DNA from: Multivorans sp965116445
GTDB lineage: Bacteria > Acidobacteriota > Thermoanaerobaculia > Multivoradales > Multivoraceae
Assembly (NCBI GenBank): GCA_965116445.1
Contig: OZ220688.1
Location: 2,356,001 to 2,420,000, forward strand
Reading direction: 5' to 3'
DNA: 64,000 nucleotides
Position 1 is the stretch's first letter. Every line of letters begins with the position of its first letter. A program made the translations under genes and the position numbers. A model generated the notes under the pieces. The model was given only the letters and a program-made list of their open reading frames with translations. It had not been told where the DNA came from and did no database searches. This document shows, in pieces, positions 24,726-33,149 of this stretch.

Positions 24726-25517
24726 ATGAACGACCTCGAAACGCTCCGATTCGAACTGACCGACCACGTCGCCCGAATCACCCTCAACCGGCCCGACGCA
24801 GCGAACGCGATGAACATGCAGATGTCGAAGGACCTGCTCGAGGTCGGCATCGAATGCGACGAAAACCCTGACGTGCGGGCCGTCCTGCTGCGCAGCGAGG
24901 GCCGGATGTTCTGCGCCGGCGGCGACCTTGCATCCTTCGCCAGGGCCGGCGACGCACTGCCCCGCGCCCTCAAGGAGATGACGGTGTACCTGCACGCGGC
25001 GATCACGCGCCTGGCGCGCGGCAGCGCGCCCGTGATCGCCGCGGTTCAGGGACCCGCAGCCGGCGCCGGCTTCTCCCTCGCCTGCGCGGCCGACCTGGTC
25101 GTCGCCTCCGAGCAGGCGGTGTTCACGATGGCCTACACCCGCGCCGGCCTGACCCCGGACGGAAGTTCGACCTACTTTCTGCCGAGACTCCTCGGACGCC
25201 ACCGGGCGCTCGAGCTGATTCTGACGAACCGTACCCTCCCGGCCGCCGAGGCCCAGGACTGGGGGCTCGTCAACGAGGTGGCGCCCGCCGACGAACTGGA
25301 CGCGCGCGCCGGGAAGTTGGCGCGGCAGCTCGCCGCTGGACCGACGTGGGCGTTCGGTACGGCGAAGGAACTCGTCATGCGCTCGTTCTCCGAGGATCTC
25401 GAATCGCAGATGGAGTTCGAGTCGCAGGCCATCGCCAACGCCGCGCGCACCGAAGACGCCGCGGAAGGCATCGACGCCTTCTTCGAGAAGCGGCGGCCGA
25501 ACTTCCGCGGCCGCTAG
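24726..25517 (+). CDS. Enoyl-CoA hydratase/isomerase family protein
   Basis: 263 residues, crotonase fold. The oxyanion-hole segments GRMFCAGGDLASF and GPAAGAGFSLACAADLVVAS, and TRAGLTPDGSSTYFLPRLLG with Asp at the second catalytic position, are typical. Where classical hydratases carry the first Glu, the sequence has a non-acidic residue. The pattern looks more like isomerase-type (PaaG-like) crotonases. The exact reaction is open. No clear ribosome-binding site precedes the ATG at 24726. Confidence 0.9.
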   Translation: MNDLETLRFELTDHVARITLNRPDAANAMNMQMSKDLLEVGIECDENPDVRAVLLRSEGRMFCAGGDLASFARAGDALPRALKEMTVYLHAAITRLARGSAPVIAAVQGPAAGAGFSLACAADLVVASEQAVFTMAYTRAGLTPDGSSTYFLPRLLGRHRALELILTNRTLPAAEAQDWGLVNEVAPADELDARAGKLARQLAAGPTWAFGTAKELVMRSFSEDLESQMEFESQAIANAARTEDAAEGIDAFFEKRRPNFRGR

Positions 25518-25554
25518 CAGCTTGCACAGCGGAAGCAGGCGACGACGACTGTCG

Positions 25555-25582
25555 GTGCGCAGGCCTTCTGGCCGGCATCCGG
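25555..25582. repeat. Dispersed repeat copy overlapping the 5' end of the SUMF1-like gene
   Basis: GTGCGCAGGCCTTCTGGCCGGCATCCGG-type copy, with a palindrome GGCC-TTCT-GGCC. It coincides with the proposed GTG start and the first codons of the SUMF1-like gene. The closest relative is the copy at 62983-63010. Confidence 0.75.
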
Positions 25583-26703
25583 TCCAGCTCCGCGAGGCGC
25601 CAAGGTTCCGCGTCTCAGCCGCGATCGTCGCGCTGCCGGCTCTTGTCTGGGCCGCGGTCCAGGAGCCGGGCGTCGGCCGCTACCCGGACATGCCCCCGGG
25701 GCGGCCGCCGGTCGTCGACGTTCCGGACGCAAGCGCCGCCACACAAGCCGAGATGCGGCCCTACCGCGAGCGGATCGTCGGCGTGAGCGCCGAAGGCGGC
25801 GAGATGCACCTCGATATGGCGCCGGTCCCGGGCGGCGAGTTCCGGATGGGCAGCCCGGAAACCGAGCCGGGACGGGGCGACCTGGAGTCGCCCAGGCGCC
25901 GTGTGCGGGTCGGCCCGTTCTGGATGGCGACCCATGAGACGACCTGGGACCTGTACCGCGTGTTCATGTTCGACACGGACCGCGGCGGCGACGAACCCGC
26001 AGCCGCCTGGGCGGACGCGGTGAGCAGGCCGACGCCGCCCTACCGGCCGATGGACTTCGGCATGGGGGTCGAGGGCTTCCCCGCGATCTCGATGACCCAG
26101 TTCGCGGCCCGGCAGTTCACGAAGTGGCTGTCGATGAAGACCGGCCGCTTCTACCGGCTGCCGACCGAGGCCGAGTGGGAGTACGCCTGCCGTGCGGGGA
26201 GCCAAACCGCGTGGTCGTTCGGTGACGACGCGGCGGAGATCGACCGCTTCGCCTGGCACGCCGGCAACAGCGGCCGCCAGTACCAGCAGGTCGCCCGGCT
26301 CGAAGCGAACGCGTGGGGCCTCTTCGATCTGCACGGCAACGTGGCCGAATGGACCCTCGACGCTTACGCCGGCTACGCCGCACTCGGCGAGGGCGACATC
26401 CTGGCGGACCCGATCGCCTGGCCGTCAACGGAGTTTCCTCGCAGCGTCCGCGGCGGTTCCTGGAGGGACGAACCGGCGGCGCTTCGCTGCGCCGCGCGCC
26501 GCGGCTCAGCCTTCTCGTGGAAGCGGATGGACCCCCAGATTCCACAGAGCGTCTGGTACCACACGAATGCCCGCTTCCTCGGCTTCCGAGTCGTACGGCC
26601 GCTGCGCGAACCTTCCTCGGAAGAACAGCTCAAGCACTGGAAGCCGGACCTGGACTCCGTGCGCAGGATCGTCGACCGCCAAAGACACGGCGAGCGCGAC
26701 TGA
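25555..26703 (+). CDS. Secreted SUMF1/FGE-like domain protein, probably not a formylglycine synthase
   Basis: About 382 residues. A hydrophobic segment (VSAAIVALPALVWAAV) suggests export. The formylglycine-generating-enzyme-like fold is clear: MAPVPGGEFRMGSPETEPGR, PFWMATHETTWDLYR, FYRLPTEAEWEYACRAGS, GLFDLHGNVAEWTLD and SVRGGSWRDEPAALRCAARRG. In true FGEs two catalytic Cys follow the GGS segment a few residues on; here the equivalent positions are Arg/Asp/Glu, so Cys oxidation of sulfatases is unlikely. The start is uncertain: GTG 25555 or TTG 25522; both put a repeat-derived basic stretch in the n-region. It follows the crotonase gene by 37 bases. Confidence 0.85.
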   Translation: MRRPSGRHPVQLREAPRFRVSAAIVALPALVWAAVQEPGVGRYPDMPPGRPPVVDVPDASAATQAEMRPYRERIVGVSAEGGEMHLDMAPVPGGEFRMGSPETEPGRGDLESPRRRVRVGPFWMATHETTWDLYRVFMFDTDRGGDEPAAAWADAVSRPTPPYRPMDFGMGVEGFPAISMTQFAARQFTKWLSMKTGRFYRLPTEAEWEYACRAGSQTAWSFGDDAAEIDRFAWHAGNSGRQYQQVARLEANAWGLFDLHGNVAEWTLDAYAGYAALGEGDILADPIAWPSTEFPRSVRGGSWRDEPAALRCAARRGSAFSWKRMDPQIPQSVWYHTNARFLGFRVVRPLREPSSEEQLKHWKPDLDSVRRIVDRQRHGERD

Positions 26704-27831
26704 CTACTCGGGCACCTCGACAGCGACCTGCAGCGTCGGATGTGTCTCCGGCGCGACGAGTGCGTTCAACACGGCGAAGGACAGCTCGAAGTCCGCACGA
26801 TTCTCTCCGGTCACACTGACCCCCACCGTTTCGTACGGTCCCACGTTGACTACGGCGCCGCGATCATAGAAACGTTGCGGGCCGACGCTCAGAAGATTGA
26901 ACGACGCGCCGGAGCGGTTCACGAGCGTCACGGTCAGCACGCTTCCGCGGCGAACCCGGACGTCCAAGACCTTCAGGGACGCTTCGAGCAGGGGGACCAC
27001 GACCTCCTCCCGTCCGATCAGTTCATTGTCTTTCCAGGCGGCCGTGCGGTTGGCATGCAAGGCCTCCCGGATGGACTCCGCCGTCCGCTCCTCGGCCAGC
27101 ACCAGCGTCACCGTTCTATGCCCGCCGCCGTGGACGTCATACTCCCAGTCGACCAGGCCGTGAATGTCAGAGACGCCGAGGATGGCCAGGTCGTGGTCGA
27201 GCGCGATCTGGAGCGCTTCCGCCGAGTACATGTGTGCGTTCGCCACCTCGATCCCGTGCAGCAGCCCGTCCGCGATCAACCGGCGGTGCATGTCCGTCAG
27301 CCTGGCCACTCCGTCCCGCCTCTGAGGAATCCAGTTGGGGTGGTTCCAGAACACGAAGGCATCCTGCCTGTTCGCCTCTTCGAACACCTCCATCACATCG
27401 TCCCGCAGTAGCGCGTTCGCATCGCTCAGGAAAACAGCGTTGCAGTGGCCGGGCGGCATGTCCCGTGAGATCTCCGCGCCGTTGACCACGATCACGCCGG
27501 GGGCCTCAGCGCCCGCGTACTCGGCCGCGACCGCAAACGCGCGATTCCGGTCGGGGTTCGGTATGTCCGCGGCGCGGGGCTGATACTCTAGGTGTTCGGT
27601 CACGGCGAGCAGGGCCACGCCGTCCCGCTCGGACTCCTGGACTCGAATGACGGGCCAAACCGAACCATCCGAGAACACGGAATGCGTGTGCAGGTCGACG
27701 GCGAGCGTGTGGTAGCCAGCCGCATCGGGGAACTCGATCGCGCGGCTCTGAGCACTTGCCGGCGTCACAGCAATGGCAGTCACCAGGAACAGAGACCCTA
27801 CGACGCCAGCGCCGTGCGTCCTTTCGTTCAT
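26704..27831 (-). CDS. Secreted PHP-domain-like phosphoesterase, copy 2
   Basis: 375 residues. Signal peptide (VGSLFLVTAIAVTPASAQ). The N-terminal metal-binding motif VDLHTHSVFSDG is the first PHP signature, followed by VTEHLEY, WNHPNW and GVSDIHG, which supply the other His/Asp ligands. A C-terminal beta-rich region of about 100 residues follows (VRRGSVLTVTLVNRSGASF). PHP enzymes hydrolyse phosphoesters using two or three metal ions; here the activity would be periplasmic. It overlaps the previous gene by 4 bases (ATGA) and is its tandem paralog. Confidence 0.88.
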   Translation of the reverse strand: MNERTHGAGVVGSLFLVTAIAVTPASAQSRAIEFPDAAGYHTLAVDLHTHSVFSDGSVWPVIRVQESERDGVALLAVTEHLEYQPRAADIPNPDRNRAFAVAAEYAGAEAPGVIVVNGAEISRDMPPGHCNAVFLSDANALLRDDVMEVFEEANRQDAFVFWNHPNWIPQRRDGVARLTDMHRRLIADGLLHGIEVANAHMYSAEALQIALDHDLAILGVSDIHGLVDWEYDVHGGGHRTVTLVLAEERTAESIREALHANRTAAWKDNELIGREEVVVPLLEASLKVLDVRVRRGSVLTVTLVNRSGASFNLLSVGPQRFYDRGAVVNVGPYETVGVSVTGENRADFELSFAVLNALVAPETHPTLQVAVEVPE

Positions 27832-29036
27832 TCGACGGTGTCCGACGGCGCCACTTCCACTTCCAGTCGCAGGGTCGGGTGGGACTCGGGCGCCACGAAC
27901 GCGTTCAGGACCTCGAACGCCATCTCGAAGCTGGAGCGGGCCTCGCCGCTGATCGCCAGATCCAGGTCGCTGTGCGGTTCGACGCGCATCGTCGACGGGG
28001 GACCGTTGAACCGGTGGCCGCTGGTGACCCGCAGGTCGAAGGCGGCGTCGGACACGTTCGATAGCCGGATGTCGATCAACTCATCGTCCTGGCTGCGTTC
28101 GACCTTCGTCAGCCGGAGCGATGCCTCGAGCAGCGGCATCAGCGCATCTTCGCGACCGATCAGCCAGTTGCCCTGCCACGCGACCGTGCGATTGGCGTGC
28201 AGCGCCGCCTGAATCGACTCGGCGCTCCGCTCCTCGGCGAACACCAAGGTGACCGTGCGATGGCCACCCGAGTGGGGCATGTAGTCCCAGTCGATCAGAC
28301 CGTGGATGTCCGAAACGCCGAGGATCGCCAGGTCGTTGTCCAGTGCGATCTGGAGGGACTCGGCCGAGTAGAAGTCGCCGTTCGACACCTCGATGCCGTG
28401 CAACAGCCCGTCGGCGATGAGCCGCCGGTGCATGTCGGTCAGCTTCGCGACCCCGTCGGGGCGCTGGCGTGGCCAGTTCGGGTGATTCCAGAACACGAAG
28501 CCGTTCTGCTCGTTGGCCGCCTCGATCGCCTGCTGCGCCTCGCGCTCGCTCGCCGCTTGCTCCTCGGGCGTGGAGGGCCGAAGCCGGGTCATGTAGTCCG
28601 CGTCACCGATCTCCACGAGGAGTGCGTTCGCATCCGTGATGAACACGGCGTTCACGTGACCCGGCGGCATGCTACGGGTGATTTCCGCGCCGTTGACCAC
28701 GATCACCTCCAACTCCGCCTCCGCGACGTACTCACTGGCGACGACGTAGGACCGGTTCCGGTCGGGGTGCGGGATGTCCTCCCGGCGCGGCTGGTACTCG
28801 AGGTGCTCGGTGACCGCCATCAGGGCGAGGCCGTCCCGCTCGGACTCCTGCATGCGGATGATCGGCCACACCATGCCGTCGGAGAAGACGGAGTGGGTGT
28901 GCAGATCGACGGCGAGCGTCCGGTAGCCGTCAACATCCGGAAACTCGATCGCGCGTTCCTGGGCCGCAACGGAGGCGGCCGCCGCGATTACCGCGACAGA
29001 CAGGGTCAGCATCCAGGTGACCGGTCGACTCTTCAT
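27828..29036 (-). CDS. Secreted PHP-domain-like phosphoesterase, copy 1
   Basis: 402 residues, the same architecture as the next gene: signal peptide (MLTLSVAVIAAAASVAAQ), VDLHTHSVFSDG, VTEHLEYQPR, VVNGAEITRSMPPGHVNAVF, FWNHPNW, GVSDIHGLIDWDY and a C-terminal beta-rich module. It carries an insert of about 25 residues (TRLRPSTPEEQAASEREAQQ) that the paralog lacks. The pair is translationally coupled and clearly arose by tandem duplication. The substrate is unknown. The 3' end of an ABC permease gene is duplicated just upstream of this gene. Confidence 0.88.
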   Translation of the reverse strand: MKSRPVTWMLTLSVAVIAAAASVAAQERAIEFPDVDGYRTLAVDLHTHSVFSDGMVWPIIRMQESERDGLALMAVTEHLEYQPRREDIPHPDRNRSYVVASEYVAEAELEVIVVNGAEITRSMPPGHVNAVFITDANALLVEIGDADYMTRLRPSTPEEQAASEREAQQAIEAANEQNGFVFWNHPNWPRQRPDGVAKLTDMHRRLIADGLLHGIEVSNGDFYSAESLQIALDNDLAILGVSDIHGLIDWDYMPHSGGHRTVTLVFAEERSAESIQAALHANRTVAWQGNWLIGREDALMPLLEASLRLTKVERSQDDELIDIRLSNVSDAAFDLRVTSGHRFNGPPSTMRVEPHSDLDLAISGEARSSFEMAFEVLNAFVAPESHPTLRLEVEVAPSDTVE

Positions 29037-29111
29037 GGCGAGCTCCTCTTGGTTTGCGGAGGGTTCCGGAGGGACGAGACGGAGGATAGCCGCTGCGACC
29101 TGAGACCAGCG

Positions 29112-29150
29112 TCAGGAAACGGCGTCCACACTGCGCCGCCGTCGCCAGAC
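29112..29150. repeat. Left copy of a 39-bp direct repeat (duplicated permease 3' end)
   Basis: TCAGGAAACGGCGTCCACAC then T-G-CGCCGCCGTCGCCAGAC. It matches 31232-31270 at 38 of 39 positions. In reverse complement it encodes VWRRRRSVDAVS and a stop, the C-terminus of the ABC permease. It bounds the segment 29151-31231 on the left. Confidence 0.92.
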
Positions 29151-29674
29151 TGAGCGCCACTCTCGCGGGATGGGGTGGCGCCCGTTTCGGACTCATCCAG
29201 GACTACTCCAACGTAGGCGGCGCATCGTCCGGATCGGTCGCCTTCTCGAGTAGCGCGTATGGCGTCTACCGCCAGGACGACAGCGGGATCAGGTCCTTCA
29301 AGGACGTTGAGATCGTAGGCGACGTCGATCGGCGACACGCCAGAACCGTTGCGGTCGGACTCAGCCGCAGTCCAGCAGGTGACTACGAAAACCGACTCGC
29401 CTGGCTGATCTCCGATGACGGAACGGTACGCGGAATCCTGCCGAGGAGAGCCGCCGAGACCAGCCACTGGTTCCTCGCTGGCGAGTTGGGCGTGGCCCGA
29501 ATCCTCTCGGAAGACAAGATCCTGGTTGAAGCCGAGATCGCCGACGCGCGACTGCGAGCCGATCTTCGTGGAGAGAAGGCCGTCATTCTCGTGCGAGGCG
29601 ACACCTATGGAGTCACGCCGCGAGTGAGGCGGTCGGAGGCATTCGAGGCGCGGCTGGTTCCTCCCAACAGATAA
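29151..29674 (+). pseudogene. 5'-truncated unknown protein at the left edge of an inserted segment
   Basis: An open frame begins directly at the end of the left 39-bp repeat and runs to TAA at 29672-29674. It reads ARLSATLAGWGG, GLIQDYSNVGGASSG, then GVYRQDDSGIRSFKDVE and ends EARLVPPNR. There is no ATG, GTG or TTG in the first 330 bases, so the 5' end appears to have been lost when the segment was inserted. A late TTG at 29486 would give only 62 residues. No family recognised. The next gene (29714) is in the same frame beyond the TAA, so a single gene broken by a stop codon is also possible. Confidence 0.6.
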
Positions 29675-29713
29675 GGGGGCGACTCCGTTCCGCGCAGCGA
29701 CGGCCCATGGCGT

Positions 29714-31153
29714 TTGCAGGCCCATGGCGGCGACCATGCATCGACATGGCGGCACGTCCCCGAGCACGAAGCGGCGGTAGCGCTGACGCTGCTACCAGCA
29801 ACCGACTTCCGGTTCGTGGTGACCGCCGACGGCGCCCCTCTGAAGGAGGCCCGCTTCTATCTTGTCAGGCCGAGACAAGGCTCGCCCGGGGACCTGCTCG
29901 GCTTCGAGGTCTCTGACCCCGAAGGCGTAGTCGCACTCAATCTGCCGACTTCAGAGGGTTCGGCGGCGGTCGTCACACACCACACCCGGTCCGCAGAGCC
30001 TTTCCCGAAGTTCCGGAACACACCAAGGGTGATCGAACTCGGCCCGGGCCTTTCGGTGAGCGGCCTGGCCGTAGACGAGGAGGGCGAACCGCAACAGGCG
30101 GTGCGGCTCAGAGGCCTGTCCTTCGTTCCGGATTCCTTCGGCTTGATGCAGAGGCATAGAGGACGAACCGGACCGGATGGACGTTTCGCGATCAGCGGCT
30201 TTGCGCTTGGCCAAGCCTCGTTGCAGACCGAGGAGAGCGATCTGGCATTCTCCGCCACCTTCTACCTTGAGGAATCGATGGAACTTGGCCCTGTCGTGTT
30301 GAAAGCCCCCGAAATCGCCTGGGTCCAGGCTGTCGACTCGAGGGATGGAGCTCCTGTACCCGGCGCCAGGATTCAGGATCCGAGCGGCTACTGGACGTCC
30401 GTTAGTGAGGATGGGCTGGTTCGCCTATCGCTCGACTTCGGCCGCGGCATCATCGTCAGAGCCAAGGGGTACATCCTGACGCAGTTCAATCTGCCGGTGC
30501 GGGGTGGCGCAACGAAGGAAGATCCGTTCGTCATTGGGCTGGAGCCAGCCTTCTCGATAGAGGGAGTGTTCGTCGCGGCGGACGGAGTCACGCCGGCGAC
30601 GGACGGGCGAGTGAGCGCCTTGAATCAGACCAGCGGTGGAATCGGCATGAACGTCCGCATCGAGCGCGACGGCTCTTTCTCCATCGACCTGCCAGCGGGC
30701 GCCTACGAGCTGGAGTTGACGGCAGGCAACACCGGATACCGGCGCATCGACGTACAGGGCATGGCGGGAGAGTCGCTGAACCTGGGCTTCATCTCGGCGC
30801 CGGCCGCTGCCTGGGCCTGGGGCTATGTGCTCAACCAGGATGACTACAAGCCGGTGACGAACGCCTCGGTGTCCTACACCCGGCCATCGCGGTTCGGGCC
30901 TCTGTTGGCCCCAGCACTGGGCCACGTCGCCACGGTCGCGACCGATGACGAAGGCTACTTTGAGATGCACGGCCTCGAGTTGGGAACATCGACGCTCAGG
31001 GTGCAGGCTGAGGGATTCGCCTTCAGGGATCTGCACGTGGAAGCGCCTATGGTCCAGGGAGTCAATGTCGGCGTAGTGGAACTCTCGCAAGGACGACGCG
31101 TCACCGTTCACTCTGATGTTGAAGGTCGAAATCGAGGACTTCTGAACCGCTGA
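29714..31153 (+). CDS. Carboxypeptidase-regulatory-like (CarboxypepD_reg / Cna-B-like) repeat protein
   Basis: About 479 residues, built of tandem beta-sandwich modules. The recurring patterns include TGPDGRFAISGFALGQASLQ, DGSFSIDLPAGAYELELTAG and DDEGYFEMHGLELGTSTLRV, hallmarks of carboxypeptidase-regulatory-like domains, found in surface and TonB-linked proteins. No signal peptide or ATG start is visible; TTG 29714 is a formal start, and the gene may be a 5' fragment continuing from the truncated frame upstream. Base composition looks less GC-rich than in neighbours, in line with acquisition as part of the 29151-31231 segment. Confidence 0.65.
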   Translation: MQAHGGDHASTWRHVPEHEAAVALTLLPATDFRFVVTADGAPLKEARFYLVRPRQGSPGDLLGFEVSDPEGVVALNLPTSEGSAAVVTHHTRSAEPFPKFRNTPRVIELGPGLSVSGLAVDEEGEPQQAVRLRGLSFVPDSFGLMQRHRGRTGPDGRFAISGFALGQASLQTEESDLAFSATFYLEESMELGPVVLKAPEIAWVQAVDSRDGAPVPGARIQDPSGYWTSVSEDGLVRLSLDFGRGIIVRAKGYILTQFNLPVRGGATKEDPFVIGLEPAFSIEGVFVAADGVTPATDGRVSALNQTSGGIGMNVRIERDGSFSIDLPAGAYELELTAGNTGYRRIDVQGMAGESLNLGFISAPAAAWAWGYVLNQDDYKPVTNASVSYTRPSRFGPLLAPALGHVATVATDDEGYFEMHGLELGTSTLRVQAEGFAFRDLHVEAPMVQGVNVGVVELSQGRRVTVHSDVEGRNRGLLNR

Positions 31154-31231
31154 CTGGATCTTCATTCCGGCCCGCGTTCCGGTACGCGCGCCGAGAACGG
31201 CGCCGCGGCCCTGCGCCCTATGAAGACGGCA

Positions 31232-31270
31232 TCAGGAAACGGCGTCCACACTCCGCCGCCGTCGCCAGAC
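31232..31270. repeat. Right copy of the 39-bp direct repeat, within the permease 3' end
   Basis: Contains the stop codon and last 12 codons of the ABC permease gene. It matches 29112-29150 with one mismatch. Together the two copies flank about 2.08 kb, the pattern left by integration at, and regeneration of, a gene's 3' end, or by recombination between short homologies. Confidence 0.92.
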
Positions 31271-32206
31271 GTCGGTCGCCACGGCCAGCAGGATCGCCAC
31301 GCCGGTGATGATCCGCTTCGTCGGCTCGGTGGCGCCGGCCTGGGCGAGCCCGGTCTGCAACACGGCGATCACGAGCACACCCAGGAGTGTGCCGGTCACC
31401 GACCCGCGGCCGCCGAGCAGCGAGGTGCCGCCGATGACCACCGCGGCGATCGCCGACAGCTCCATCCCGATCGCGGCGTTCGGATCCGCGGACTGCAGGT
31501 AGCCGACCTGGCACAGCCCGGCGGCGGCCGCCAGCAAGCCCGCCAGCACAAAGACCGCGAACTGAACCCGGGCCGGCCGGACGCCGCAGCGGTGGAGCGC
31601 CGTCCGGTTGCCACCTACCGCGAAAACGTAGCGGCCGAACGCCGTGCGCGAGAGGACGAACTGCAGCCCTCCGACCAGAGCAAGCGAGCCGATGAATGCA
31701 ACGGAGAGGCCAAGCACCGGCGTCGTCGCACCGAGCGCGGCGACCCGATCGCCCAGATAGCTCGTCCTCGACGCAGTGACGAGGTACGTCGACCCGCGTG
31801 CGATCTCGAGCATCCCGAGCGTCACCAGGAAGGACGGGATCGACCAGCGTGCGACCAGGACGCCATTGATCGCGCCGCACAGTCCGCCGACCGCAAGCGC
31901 CACCAGGGCCGCTGCCACGAGCGGCAACCCCTGGTCCACGGTCAGTACGCCCAGCACGGCCGCCGCCAGGGCCAGTACCGAACCGACCGAGAGATCGATG
32001 CCGCCCGCGATCAGCACCAGGGTCAGGCCGGCCGACGCGACGACCAGCGGCGGCAACTGGTTCGCCAGCGTGCGGAACGTCAAGGCGCTCCAGAAGTGGT
32101 CCGTGACCAGGCCGAAGACCACGCACAGGCCGAGAAGTACCAGCACCAGCCCTCCCCGGTATCCCGGAGAGAAAGAGCGGCGCCAGCCGGCAACGGCCAG
32201 CGTCAT
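31232..32206 (-). CDS. Sugar ABC transporter permease (RbsC-like)
   Basis: 324 residues, about 9-10 hydrophobic segments. It has LVLIAGGIDLSVGSVLALAAAVLG, NGVLVARWSIPSFLVTLGML, FAVGGNRTALHRCGVRPARV (the EAA-like loop) and GMELSAIAAVVIGGTSLLGGRG, all typical of ribose/xylose/methyl-galactoside family permeases. The ATG at 32206 (MTLAVAGWRRSF) gives a normal cytoplasmic N-terminus; longer in-frame starts were rejected as they add an atypical Arg-rich extension. No ATPase gene is adjacent; a binding protein of the same system type lies at 33150-34097, beyond an oppositely oriented methyltransferase. Confidence 0.9.
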   Translation of the reverse strand: MTLAVAGWRRSFSPGYRGGLVLVLLGLCVVFGLVTDHFWSALTFRTLANQLPPLVVASAGLTLVLIAGGIDLSVGSVLALAAAVLGVLTVDQGLPLVAAALVALAVGGLCGAINGVLVARWSIPSFLVTLGMLEIARGSTYLVTASRTSYLGDRVAALGATTPVLGLSVAFIGSLALVGGLQFVLSRTAFGRYVFAVGGNRTALHRCGVRPARVQFAVFVLAGLLAAAAGLCQVGYLQSADPNAAIGMELSAIAAVVIGGTSLLGGRGSVTGTLLGVLVIAVLQTGLAQAGATEPTKRIITGVAILLAVATDVWRRRRSVDAVS

Positions 32207-32300
32207 CGGTCCCAGCGCCCAGCGAGCATCGAGACGAGGATACAGTCGCGGCGGGCTCCGAGAGTCCCGATCCCATGACCACGCCCCAGCGTCCTGCCTA

Positions 32301-33101
32301 GTGCGCTCTTTCGTTCGCAGGGTCCGCGGTGGGTCGAAGGCCGCGGCGTACCGGCTGACGAAGGGCATGCTGCGTCGGTTCGGATACGACTTCGAGATCT
32401 TCCCCCGCTCGAGCCGAGACGCTCACGCCCTGAAGAACGCGGACGAGAGCTTCTACCGCGAGTGGCAGTCGCCGTCGCCGGTCTGGGCGCCCTGGCGCGG
32501 CGAACCCGACTTTCGGGAAGCGTACGACGGCGTCGAGCCATACACGGTCGTTTCAGGAGACCGCTGCCACGTCCTCTACCGTCTCGGCAACCAGGCTCTC
32601 TCAGTCGACGGCGATTTCGCCGAGTGCGGCGTGTACCGGGGAGGCACGGCGCTTCTTCTTTCCAGGGTCCTGGATGGGCACGGGAAGACCCTCCATCTCT
32701 TCGACAGCTTCGAGGGGCTCCCGGCGCCCGATCCCGAAAGAGACCCCGACCTGCAACAGGGCGTTTTCAGGGCGACGTCCGTCCGGGTCGTCGGGGACCT
32801 TCTCGGCCGCTTCTCCGGGACTCTCGAGATCCACGAGGGCTGGATCCCGTCGACCTTTCAGGGTCTCGAAGACTCCCGGTTCGCCTTCGTTCACATCGAC
32901 GTCGATCTCTACCGCTCGACGCTCGACTGCCTCGACTACTTCTACCCGCGTCTTTCCGCCGGAGCGGTCGTCGTCTTTGACGATTACGGCTTCCCCGCCG
33001 CCCGCGGGGAAAAGAACGCCGTGGACGAGTTCTTCTCCGACCGGCCCGAAGCCCCGCTCGCCCTGCCCACGGGCCAGGCCATCGTGACGAAGCTCCCCTG
33101 A
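32301..33101 (+). CDS. TylF/macrocin O-methyltransferase-like class I SAM methyltransferase
   Basis: 266 residues from a GTG. SAM-binding motif I is DFAECGVYRGGTALLLSRVL, followed by HLFDSFEGLP, HEGWIPSTF and HIDVDLYRSTLDCLDYFYPRL with GAVVVFDDYGFPAARG; this matches the TylF (macrocin-O-methyltransferase) family, whose members methylate sugars in antibiotic or surface-glycan pathways. It lies between the ABC permease and its likely binding protein, on the opposite strand, so it probably has its own promoter in the 94-base divergent gap. The start is moderately uncertain. The target sugar is not inferable. Confidence 0.85.
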   Translation: MRSFVRRVRGGSKAAAYRLTKGMLRRFGYDFEIFPRSSRDAHALKNADESFYREWQSPSPVWAPWRGEPDFREAYDGVEPYTVVSGDRCHVLYRLGNQALSVDGDFAECGVYRGGTALLLSRVLDGHGKTLHLFDSFEGLPAPDPERDPDLQQGVFRATSVRVVGDLLGRFSGTLEIHEGWIPSTFQGLEDSRFAFVHIDVDLYRSTLDCLDYFYPRLSAGAVVVFDDYGFPAARGEKNAVDEFFSDRPEAPLALPTGQAIVTKLP

Positions 33102-33149
33102 AAAGGTCGCGAGCGCGGCCGGCTCCAGCGCGGGAAGTGCCCTCTCTTG

